Shown: piece by piece, positions 9,284-16,800 of the stretch
Layout: every line of letters begins with the position of its first letter
Numbering within the stretch: the first letter of the stretch is position 1
DNA from: Quatrionicoccus australiensis
Lineage (GTDB): Bacteria > Pseudomonadota > Gammaproteobacteria > Burkholderiales > Rhodocyclaceae
Direction: 5' to 3'
DNA: 64,000 nt
Assembly: GCF_020510525.1 (NCBI RefSeq)
Contig: NZ_CP075188.1
Location: 2,976,001 to 3,040,000, forward strand
Made by a program: the position numbers and the translations under genes
Notes under the pieces: generated by a model
What the model was told of the DNA's origin: nothing
Database searches by the model: none
What the model saw: the letters and a program-made list of their open reading frames with translations, nothing else

Positions 9284-9308
9284 TTCGTCAGTTCTGTGAG
9301 CTGACGAA
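9284..9308. repeat. Left attachment site of the element
   Basis: The 16-bp direct repeat TTCGTCAGTTCTGTGA is followed here by GCTGACGAA. The left copy is an inverted repeat with 8-bp arms (TTCGTCAG / CTGACGAA) around a 9-base centre, the layout of a tyrosine-recombinase core site. Confidence 0.85.
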
Positions 9309-9641
9309 TATATCCGCAATCGCCTTTATTGGCGGGCGTTCGACGACAGCTTAACGAATTAATACCCCCAGCAATACCCCCTAGAAAGAGGTGCAACCCC
9401 TCGTTGGGCTGCTGATCGAAAGTACCCGAAACTGCATTCTCTTACGTGCAAGCACGAGGGGCTTCTGTAAATTCCATCCATTGATGCCGGCGTGCTGCGA
9501 GCTGGGCCTACCTTAGGGCGGCCCCCACTACCAGATGGAACGCCGTGGTTTTCTCCGATTCGGCCGGAGGGCTTCATGACTACAGATCGGCTTGGCCCGA
9601 GCGCTCTGTCGTCATGACCCAAGGGCCTGACGGAGAAACAA
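9309..9641. promoter_or_regulatory. Non-coding left end of the element with ATACCCCC arm-type repeats
   Basis: No gene is supported in these 333 bases. Two direct ATACCCCC copies lie at 9362-9369 and 9374-9381, 12 bases apart. The same motif with the same 12-base spacing occurs near the other end (33073 and 33085), which suggests integrase arm-binding sites. A short hairpin (CTCCG / CGGAG) lies further right, and GACGGAG before 9642 serves as the ribosome binding site of the first gene. Confidence 0.6.
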
Positions 9642-9809
9642 ATGAATACCTCTCAATATGCCCGCGAACTGGGCATCCAACCTGAATCACTTCGCAAGTC
9701 TGTTGCCAAGAATGGCAGCTATTTCGGCGTCGTTCCGACCAAGGCCTTGAATGGTCGCTTGATCTGGCCACCGGCCGAGCTCGATCGCCTGAAAGGCGGT
9801 GTGCGATGA
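9642..9809 (+). CDS. Small putative DNA-binding protein, 55 residues
   Basis: The frame starts at ATG 9642 after GACGGAGAAACAA and encodes 55 residues. The N-terminal YARELGIQPESLRKSVAKNG reads like a helix-turn-helix, followed by a basic segment with NGRLIWPPAELDRL, a pattern seen in excisionase or AlpA-type proteins that set a DNA-binding helix beside a small wing. Its stop overlaps the next start (ATGA), so the two are probably translated together. Its place next to the left attachment site fits a recombination directionality factor, but this is an inference. Confidence 0.6.
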   Translation: MNTSQYARELGIQPESLRKSVAKNGSYFGVVPTKALNGRLIWPPAELDRLKGGVR

Positions 9810-10321
9810 TCCGCACCCGCATGCGCGACAAAGAGTTCGCCGACAACCTCCCCCTTCGCCTTCCTCTGAAAATGTACCAGCCGCTGTTGCCCCACCACGA
9901 CTATGTCGAAGGCCAGTTTGTTACGCGCAACTCCTTCGCAGAAGATGGCGCAACGCGGATTCACCAGAATATGCTTCGCCTGATCGCGATCTGCGATTCG
10001 CTCGAACTGACACCGGTCGCCAACGTCGGCGCCCTGCTCGGTGAAGACGCCTCATTCTTCTACAGGCCGCTGGGGTTCAAGACCGACACCGGCGACATTC
10101 TGATCCTCGATGTCCCGTGTTACGTGAATGAACTGGCCTGGCACGAAGATCTGACGGAGCGTGACTGGTTGTACTCGGAGATCGACCCAGCTCTTTTCGG
10201 GTTGCAGTTCAAGTACGAGGAGCAACATATTCGTATTTCTACGCCGTTTGAATCCGGTCTCGACATCGACGACACTGCAAAAGCTATCGCAAATTCACTT
10301 GCGATTTTCAATAACTATTGA
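9806..10321 (+). CDS. Hypothetical protein, 171 residues
   Basis: I do not recognise this family. The 171-residue product starts at ATG 9806, overlapping the previous stop by 4 bases. It is soluble in character, without signal peptide or membrane segment; the middle has a hydrophobic strand-rich part (TGDILILDVPCYVNELAW) and the C-terminus is acidic (SGLDIDDTAKAIANSL). A hairpin terminator follows 45 bases downstream, so the two-gene unit 9642-10321 is complete. Translational coupling to a putative DNA-binding protein suggests a shared role in the mobile element. Confidence 0.6.
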   Translation: MIRTRMRDKEFADNLPLRLPLKMYQPLLPHHDYVEGQFVTRNSFAEDGATRIHQNMLRLIAICDSLELTPVANVGALLGEDASFFYRPLGFKTDTGDILILDVPCYVNELAWHEDLTERDWLYSEIDPALFGLQFKYEEQHIRISTPFESGLDIDDTAKAIANSLAIFNNY

Positions 10322-10366
10322 TATCGTGCATCTGCTGCCCGGTTATTAGCGTAGCTCAGGTGGCAG

Positions 10367-10392
10367 AACGGCGCCCGAGAGCGCCGTTTTTC
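10367..10392 (+). terminator. Rho-independent terminator of the two-gene left-end unit
   Basis: An 8-bp stem (AACGGCGC / GCGCCGTT) with a 6-base loop is followed by TTTTT. It stands between the plus-strand unit ending at 10321 and the minus-strand gene ending at 10415. Confidence 0.8.
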
Positions 10393-10414
10393 ATTGGGAG
10401 TACGCCTTTTGTCT

Positions 10415-11434
10415 CTACGTATTGCAGTACTGTTTTCGGAAATATTCAACGCTCGAATCCGGGTGTGGTTCGCTAAGCACGGAAGGGATTTTATCTTCGA
10501 ACACCTTCTCACCAATTCCCATGCGTTGTCGAAACCCAGTCACACTCACAAATCGACCAAGATTCCGTGAGCAACTAACCTCCATCTCAAAAACCGTTGA
10601 GAACGCACCGTACTGATCTGGTGATGCCTGATCAGCAAGCCATGAGAACGAGACTTTGCCGTCAAAAAGTACAATCGAGTTGGCATCATAGTACCCAATG
10701 GACTCATTTGACCGGGACAGCTCCCTCCAATCACGCGGAAGTCGATGAACAGCACTTTCTCCGGAAGCATTAGGAAGACGGTCGTACTTATCGAAAGGAT
10801 TGAAGGGCTTCGCGGTTGTCGTCTCAGAAGCCAAACTACCCTCTGAGGATTTCGCGGGTGCTGACCCGGATTCTGCATCAAGACGATGGTCACCCCTAGA
10901 TTCGGGCGACCACGAAAGATCCGGGCCAGGCGCACCGGCTCTGGTTTCCATTGCCTCCTGTAGTGCAGAAGCGACGAAGATCACCCCGAAGATCGCAGTC
11001 ACGACAATCGAGGTTATTCGAAGCCAAGTCACGTCGCCCTTGCGAAAATTCCACACTAGGCAAACACCTACCGGGATCAAACAGACACCCAAGGCGCGCG
11101 CCAAACTGAAGACAGAAAATCCGTACTTCTGAGCAATGCCGTAGGCGACTGCCAGATACAGGGCCAGAACAAGCACGTTCGGAATTGACACTACAGATTT
11201 CACGCTATCGTTCTGGGCGTCCCCCTCGGAGGTCGAGGCTGCATGCTTTACAGGCGGCGCATCCGTCTCAACTGGTCGCTGCATTTTCTCGACCCGAAGC
11301 CGAATGTAGTGAGCCTTAGTTCTGGCTTCGTCACCACTCTCCAGAGCAAAAGCCTTGGTCCACAAGGCCTCATCACGAACATTGGCGGTCAGTTCCTTGG
11401 CTACCGCCAGATACAACGAGTCATCTGATGACAT
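10415..11434 (-). CDS. Three-helix membrane protein with adhesin-E-like C-terminal domain
   Basis: The start at 11434 is chosen because AGGCGGA precedes it and it clears the small gene upstream; in-frame starts exist at 11452 and 11548. The 339-residue protein has an N-terminal helical part (LWTKAFALESGDEARTKAHY, a module seen at the N-terminus of many uncharacterised membrane proteins), three probable membrane segments around residues 85-165 (IPNVLVLALYLAVAYGIA; ARALGVCLIPVGVCLVW; ITSIVVTAIFGVIFVASAL), a Ser-rich linker, and a C-terminal domain (DWRELSRSNESIGYYDANSI) resembling surface-adhesin protein E domains. It is third in a minus-strand unit after the Sir2 gene and the 61-residue gene. 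Confidence 0.65.
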   Translation of the reverse strand: MSSDDSLYLAVAKELTANVRDEALWTKAFALESGDEARTKAHYIRLRVEKMQRPVETDAPPVKHAASTSEGDAQNDSVKSVVSIPNVLVLALYLAVAYGIAQKYGFSVFSLARALGVCLIPVGVCLVWNFRKGDVTWLRITSIVVTAIFGVIFVASALQEAMETRAGAPGPDLSWSPESRGDHRLDAESGSAPAKSSEGSLASETTTAKPFNPFDKYDRLPNASGESAVHRLPRDWRELSRSNESIGYYDANSIVLFDGKVSFSWLADQASPDQYGAFSTVFEMEVSCSRNLGRFVSVTGFRQRMGIGEKVFEDKIPSVLSEPHPDSSVEYFRKQYCNT

Positions 11435-11465
11435 GGATTTCCGCCTATTCATTTGTGCTAATTGA

Positions 11466-11651
11466 TTATGCCCCAGTTGCTGTTTTATGAGGCGCCTGAT
11501 CATCAGACTGAACTGGGTCAGCATCTTCCCGGCCGCCACCACCCTCACGAGGATCCTCGACCGGCGACGGCACAGGCCGTTTCACAAAGCTGATCTGATT
11601 GTTTCCTAGCGGATGCGTTGCCGGGATTTCTCCCTTGCCCTCGTAGCCCAT
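11466..11651 (-). CDS. Small hypothetical protein, 61 residues
   Basis: The frame starts at ATG 11651, 12 bases after the Sir2 stop, with GAGGAGAAGGGG just upstream, a strong ribosome binding site. The product is hydrophilic, Pro/Gly/Asp-rich (DPREGGGGREDADPVQSDDQ) and probably disordered. I do not recognise a family. Its placement between the Sir2-like gene and the membrane-protein gene, with short gaps on both sides, argues that it is a real member of a three-gene unit. Confidence 0.55.
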   Translation of the reverse strand: MGYEGKGEIPATHPLGNNQISFVKRPVPSPVEDPREGGGGREDADPVQSDDQAPHKTATGA

Positions 11652-11663
11652 GACCCCTTCTCC

Positions 11664-12467
11664 TCAGACCAGTTGTTCGATCGCGCGCAAGGCATCCTGG
11701 GCGCCAGCACGTAACGATATGCCACCTTCTGGCACCCGATCATCGCGCGGATTGATTCGTACCAGCTGGCCACCGGCTTTCTCGCTGTAGTTCCGCACGG
11801 TGGCGATGTCCCGCCCGGCGCCAAGCTCGATCACAACAAGGCGCTTCACCGTCTGCCGCCAGACATGCAGCCTGACGCTCTGCTCGTTCGAGCGCGTTCG
11901 CACCCAACTCCAGTCTCCGAACATCAGGATGTTGGGCCGAGCAATTCCGCCGCAGTGCGGGCAAATCGGGAACTCGCTGAGCAGCTCGCAGCTTTCCTCG
12001 TCGACTACAGGGTGAAAAGCATCCCCCGGCCAGATATCCCCACGGCAGCCGTTCAGGCACTGGAGGTGATGAATCGAACCATGAACCTCTGATATCCGAT
12101 CAGGATCAAAACCGGCTTTCTGAAACTGGCCATCGACGTTCGACGTAAAGACACAGGCCCCGTGCTCGACCTTTGCCGCCAGCGTTCGAAGAATCTGGAA
12201 GCCGTCATGCGGTACCGTTTCGCGGTAGAGATTCAGGCGATGGCCGTAGAACCCCCAGGCCCGATGGGGCGAATTCGTAAAGGCGTTTGGGCAGGCGATG
12301 TCCTGGAAGTTAATCCCCGACTCGGCCAGGGCCGGGTAGGCTTTCCAAAAACCTTGATTGCCGCGAAAGTCTGGCAGCCCTGAATCGACTCCCAGGCCGG
12401 CGCCTGCAGTGATGAGAAGGCCATCTGCTCGCTCTATTGCTGCGACAGCTCGATCAATTGCGTACAT
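11664..12467 (-). CDS. Sir2-family NAD-dependent protein (deacylase or NADase)
   Basis: The start at 12467 has AGGAGA 8 bases upstream; the open frame continues further but without a matching signal. The 267-residue protein carries the Sir2 NAD-binding motif GAGLGVDSGLPDFRG (residues 22-36), TSNVDGQFQKAG in place of TQNID, the catalytic HG pair at His129, and a probable zinc site Cys137, Cys141, Cys169, Cys172. Having both His and four Cys fits an active deacylase fold. Sir2 proteins on mobile elements often act as NAD-consuming defence effectors, and the linked membrane-protein gene makes that a possibility here, but the sequence does not decide. Confidence 0.85.
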   Translation of the reverse strand: MYAIDRAVAAIERADGLLITAGAGLGVDSGLPDFRGNQGFWKAYPALAESGINFQDIACPNAFTNSPHRAWGFYGHRLNLYRETVPHDGFQILRTLAAKVEHGACVFTSNVDGQFQKAGFDPDRISEVHGSIHHLQCLNGCRGDIWPGDAFHPVVDEESCELLSEFPICPHCGGIARPNILMFGDWSWVRTRSNEQSVRLHVWRQTVKRLVVIELGAGRDIATVRNYSEKAGGQLVRINPRDDRVPEGGISLRAGAQDALRAIEQLV

Positions 12468-12553
12468 GGTCACGCTCTCCTGTTTAGCTGTTTGCCGAAT
12501 CGGCTGGCCAGCAAGTTGGTGTAAAGCGCCAAGCTCGTAGGTGAGCCACCCCC

Positions 12554-12591
12554 AAAAACAAAACCCGTTCAGCATTGATTGCTAGAACGGG
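12554..12591 (-). terminator. Minus-strand terminator-like hairpin upstream of the Sir2 unit
   Basis: Read on the minus strand, a 7-bp stem (CCCGTTC / GAACGGG) with a 14-base loop is followed by TTTTGTTTTT. It would shield the Sir2 unit from transcription entering from the right. Confidence 0.6.
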
Positions 12592-12911
12592 CTCCACGCC
12601 GCTTTAGCAAGAATTTGTATGGCGCCCTGCAAGCTGAATCAAATCGGCGCGCGGTCATTCTGTTCTCAGGAAATTACGTTGTCAATGCACTCCGGCCCAT
12701 CGGTCGGTCCGCAACGGCCTGATCATCTCAAGCGTACCAGCGGAGTTTCCCCTTTCGGCGACCAGGTAAGCCAGTCCAACCCGGTGTTAGCGACACTAAC
12801 AAAAAGTAAGCAATGCTTTCATAACGTATTGTTTATTAACGATATTTAATTAATCGGCCACAAAATTTCCGTGTATGATCCATCCCACGCAACCAACACA
12901 GGGAGAACGCC
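12592..12911 (+). promoter_or_regulatory. AT-rich intergenic region with a promoter for the 58-residue gene
   Basis: No gene is supported in most of this 320-base stretch. Its right half is clearly AT-rich against the surroundings (12815-12870). A good -10 candidate TATGAT lies at 12874-12879, and AGGGAG at 12900-12905 is the ribosome binding site of the small gene. I see no convincing -35 element. Confidence 0.5.
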
Positions 12912-13088
12912 ATGGAAGACCGCCTCGAAACCGCAGCAGCAACGCTGGACATCATCGAATCCATGATCACCAGTATCGCCGCCAGTCTGAGCTCAGCCGG
13001 TGGCATCCCGGCAGCCACAACAACGTTTAATAGCCTGCTGGGCGTCCGATCCATGGTCAGCCAGGTCAAGACAGAGCTCGGCGTCTAG
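12912..13088 (+). CDS. Small helical protein, 58 residues, with its own promoter and terminator
   Basis: The frame starts at ATG 12912 after CAGGGAGAACGCC and ends at TAG 13086-13088, then a strong terminator follows 20 bases later. The product begins MEDRLETAAATLDIIESMIT and ends QVKTELGV. It has two amphipathic helical stretches (about 1-30 and 38-58) separated by a Gly/Pro turn, no cysteines, and an acidic balance. I do not recognise a family. A private promoter, ribosome site and terminator support a real, independently expressed gene. Confidence 0.6.
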   Translation: MEDRLETAAATLDIIESMITSIAASLSSAGGIPAATTTFNSLLGVRSMVSQVKTELGV

Positions 13089-13107
13089 ATCCACCAAGCC
13101 CCGCCAC

Positions 13108-13131
13108 AGGCCGCTCTCAGCGGCCTTTTTT
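13108..13131 (+). terminator. Rho-independent terminator of the 58-residue gene
   Basis: An 8-bp stem (AGGCCGCT / AGCGGCCT) with loop CTC is followed directly by TTTTTT. Confidence 0.88.
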
Positions 13132-13192
13132 GTTACCCACCCTACGGCCTAGCCTCGTCTGTATCCAACTAGGCCGCCATGCCCTTGGGTGA

Positions 13193-13504
13193 TCAGGCAG
13201 CGACCAAGTGGTCACCACCAGGCGTAGCATGTAATTTAATTTTCAGCGCCTTGATAACCTTCAGGATCGTCGAAAACTCCGGATTGCCGGCTGGCGACAA
13301 TGCTTTGTACAGGCCCTCTCGAGTCAGCCCAGTGTCACGGGCAAGCTGGCTCATGCCTTGCGCTCTGGCGATGTCGTTAAGAGCGGCACGCACCACACTT
13401 CCATCGCCGTTGTCTTCGTCTAGGCAGGCGTCAAGGTAGAGGGCCATGTCTTCACCACTCAGCAACTGATCAACAGGGTCCCAACGGGTAAATTTCTCTG
13501 TCAT
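13193..13504 (-). CDS. Antitoxin of a RelE/HigB-type module (HTH, addiction-module antidote)
   Basis: A 103-residue protein. The start at 13504 overlaps the toxin stop as ATGA; another ATG lies 9 bases upstream. The C-terminal half is an XRE-like helix-turn-helix (MSQLARDTGLTREGLYKALS) of the TIGR02684-type antidote family, and the N-terminal part with EDMALYLDACLDED is typical of the same family. Toxin precedes antitoxin, as in higBA-like pairs. The product should neutralise the toxin and bind the palindrome upstream of the operon. Confidence 0.85.
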   Translation of the reverse strand: MTEKFTRWDPVDQLLSGEDMALYLDACLDEDNGDGSVVRAALNDIARAQGMSQLARDTGLTREGLYKALSPAGNPEFSTILKVIKALKIKLHATPGGDHLVAA

Positions 13505-13800
13505 GGCTTCCACTCCTTGGAAATATCGATGGCACGTTTGATGTCGGCATCCTGAGTATTCTTGTCGCCACCGGCGAGCAAGACCACCAACACCGGACCG
13601 TTCTGGACAAAGTAGAGACGATAACCAGGGCCGTAGTCGATCCTCATTTCGCTAACACCTTCGCGAACAGGCTTCACGTCGCCGAAGTTGCCGGTCTCCG
13701 TCAAGCGACGAAGCCGGGCGTTGATCCGCATAACCGCGGACCGGTCCTTTAGCTTGCCCAGCCACCGGGCGAAGGTCTCGCTCTGGATGATTTCGATCAT
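13501..13800 (-). CDS. RelE/ParE-superfamily toxin (addiction-module killer protein)
   Basis: A 99-residue protein of the TIGR02683-type killer family: MIEIIQSETFARWLGKLKDR at the N-terminus, RINARLRRLTETGNFGDVKP in the middle, then GPGYRLYF and LLAGGDKNTQDADIKRA, the conserved core and C-terminal helix of small RelE-like mRNA interferases. It probably cleaves mRNA at the ribosome. It starts 9 bases from an 18-bp palindrome that is the likely operator and overlaps the antitoxin by 4 bases. The module sits just after the end of the polyvalent-protein gene on the same strand. Confidence 0.87.
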   Translation of the reverse strand: MIEIIQSETFARWLGKLKDRSAVMRINARLRRLTETGNFGDVKPVREGVSEMRIDYGPGYRLYFVQNGPVLVVLLAGGDKNTQDADIKRAIDISKEWKP

Positions 13801-13808
13801 AGGTCAAG

Positions 13809-13826
13809 TGTAATCCATGGATTACA
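13809..13826. promoter_or_regulatory. 18-bp perfect palindrome, likely operator of the toxin-antitoxin operon
   Basis: TGTAATCCATGGATTACA is its own reverse complement. It lies 9 bases upstream of the toxin start, where the antitoxin of such operons binds, and between the toxin gene and the end of the polyvalent-protein gene. Confidence 0.8.
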
Positions 13827-13837
13827 TATATGCAAGG

Positions 13838-16800
13838 TTACTCCACGTTCGAGAACCGCCCTTCCGCCCGCAAATCCTGCCGACGCTTCTGCAAATACAC
13901 CCCGTCCTTGATCATCGCCTGATTCCGCAGCTTCGTCTGCAGGCTGTGCTGTAGCGAGTCTGCCCGGATCGCCAGGCCCGGGTTCGCCAGGTTGAAACGC
14001 ATCGCCATCTGCATCGCTTCGGCCTGCATCGCCTGGTCACCGGCAATCGTTGCGGCCATCCACTGATTGACGATCCCCTCACGCCGGCCGGTCAATTTTG
14101 TCTCGCGCCCCTTGATCGCCGCCCTGCCCTCGTTCATCTCGGCCACTTTCGTCGGATTGAAGCCCAGCGCTGTGCCGAGGATGTCGCCGGTGTCCAGCGC
14201 CACGCCCATATCATCGCCGCGCCAAGACTTCACACCCTCGGTTTCGTAGCGAGTTGCCTTCAGCGGAGCGGCCAGCATCTTCGGGAGCATCGCTTCCAGA
14301 CCGCGGCCCGTCTTGCCCTCGTTGAACGCGCCGACCGCCGTGCCGATGTTGGCAGCGTAACCGGCGACCGGGCCGAGCAGCGTCAACATCCAGGCCTCGA
14401 CAAGATCACGGCCCTCCTGCTCACCCTGCGGACTGCGGACCCAAAGGTCGCCCAGGCCGACACGGGAAGCGAAATCGACATTCAGCAGCGTGCGCAGCGG
14501 TCCGTGGGCAATCGCCTCGCCGCCAGCCTTGCCGAAGACATCGGCCAGCATGTTGCGGAACTCGGTCTGCCAGTCCCATGGATCGTCACCGTCTCCCATT
14601 CCCATGGACAACAGGCCAAGCAGCGGCGTAATGCCGAACACGCCCAACGGCAGGCCAAGCGCGCCGGCCGCGCTGAAGTGCATAGCAGCGACGCCAAGCA
14701 ACATCCGGCGGGCCTCGCGCCGAACCTCCGGCGACTCGCCCTTCAGTGCCTGGTGGGCGTTGCGCCAGAGCAGGTAGGTCATCTGCTGGCTGTACTGCTT
14801 GAACATCGTCACCACGCGGGTGAAGTTGCCGGCCATCCAGCGGCTACGGTTGCTGGCCGAGTAGTCGAAGTGCGTCCGGCGCAACGTCTCCAGGGCTGTC
14901 TCGACTGCCTCATCGTGGGTCTGCCCCTTCTCGACGGCCAGGCGGTAGGCGGCCAGCGCCGACACCTGCCTGTTGAACACCTCCGGCACGGAAAACGTCC
15001 AACCGATGATCTTCATCGCCCGATTGATCGCCCAGGACCGGCTACTCGATGCACTGTCCGTCGTCGCCGTGCTGGCCAGATCGCTGGTCTGCGTGAGGGT
15101 AACGAGACCAGCGTCTTCGAGCTGCTGCAGCGCGCGCTTCTCGTCGCCGGTCAGCGCCTTGTTGTCCTTCAGCACGAAGCCCGACCACTTGTCCCAACGG
15201 CCGCCGAAGTAGTCCTTGCTGGCCTTGGTCAGCGCGCCGGCCGCCTTGTCGAAACCAAACTTGGCGCCAAGCCAGGGGAAGGTGATCAACGGCATCTGAG
15301 ACAAGTTAGTGATCCCAGAGGCCACACTGCCACCGAGCGACATCACAAAGCCGACTTGGCCGAGGGCCGCCGTAACCGGGTGTGTAGTCGGGTTCATCAT
15401 CAGATCGAGTCGCTTGGCCAGTTCGTTGGCGACCTGCTGCTGCACGGTCGTATCGACGTCGCCGGTGGTCTCGCTGATCTGTTTGTTGAGGCTGTCGAGG
15501 AGTAGCGTCAGCTCGTCACCATGCAGCACCCGGGCAACGTGATGGCCGACGTGTTGCATCGAGGCGGCGAACGCCCGCATAGCGTCCTGGCTGTACCCGG
15601 GCGTGCCCTTGCGGTGGGTGAAGTGCCGACGATACGACTGGTCCGGCAGGCTGCTGATCGCCAATTGGTTGAGCGAGTCCATCAGGGCGCCCTTCTCCTT
15701 GGCATCCATCTCCAGGCCATCGACCAGCTTCAGCACGTCGCCGACGAACTCGCCGGCCGGGCCGTCCTTCGTCGCCGAGTAGGCCTTCTTCGCTGTCAGT
15801 TTGGTTGTCCAGCCACTGACTCGCAGTTGGCGAGCGCGCTTCTCACGGGCGGCCGAGCTCTCGAAGGCCTCGACGATCCGCTCGGCGCCCTTGTCGGCAA
15901 TGAGAACGAAGTCGCCGAACCGGGCGAGCGGGAAGTACGGGCCTTCCGCCAGGTACTTGTCGAACTGCAGCCGGATCTCGGCGGCGATACGCTGCCCGTT
16001 GGTACCGGCGCGCTCTGCCCGTTTCGACAAGCCATTGCGCAGTTTGGCCAGCGTGGCGGCGTACTGGTCGCGGACATCACGGTAGAGCTGCTGCGCTTCC
16101 GGACTCAGCGTCTCCCAGTTGGCCAGGAGCTCGGCTTGTTCGGGTGACTCGGCCGCTATGACCAGATCCGGATCAAACTGAGCCAGCGTAGCCTGGTGCA
16201 TCAGATCAGCCAGCTGGTCAGCCTCTGGCCCCTTCAGCTTGCGCCAACGCTCAATGATGGCATCAGCCTGCTCTGCGATGACGTTGCGGGCTTGGTCCAT
16301 CTCCTGGACAACGCGGTCGAACTGCGCCACCTCGGGCATACGCTCACCGTAGATGTCGGCCAGTTGATCGCGAGTCAATGCGCCGAGCGCCCAACTACGC
16401 TGGTTGGCCAGTTGGTGGCCCAGCCAGTCCTTGACGGTCAGCCGATCGGCGTCGTCGACCACATTGAAACGCAGGTCGGGATAGGTCGCGTCAAACGAGC
16501 CAGCATTTTGTGTGGCGGACTTCAATTGCTTGGGGTCGAAGGCGATAAAGATGTCCGCCGGCGTCTCGACATCGGTCATATCGGGCAGGTCGCCCCCGTC
16601 GTCGATGAGGTTGCGCAAAATTGCGCCATCGTTGCCTGCTTTCCGAGCCTGTTTGCCCAAAATATCAGTTTGCGCATCCATGCCTTCACTCGCCAGCGTG
16701 TTGTAGTTCGCGCCACCGAAGTCCTTTTCCAACGGACTACGGATATTGAGGAACAACGGAATCACACCGCGCTGCTTCGTTGCGTTGTTCAGGTCGACAT

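Noticed and set aside
10349-10405. Possible intact tRNA gene
   Set aside because: Only a D-arm-like stretch is seen; T-arm, anticodon loop and CCA end are missing and a terminator hairpin occupies the place.
12619-12849. Plus-strand frame of 76 codons in the AT-rich gap
   Set aside because: No ribosome site, no family signal, and the codon pattern is random; the region contains a promoter instead.
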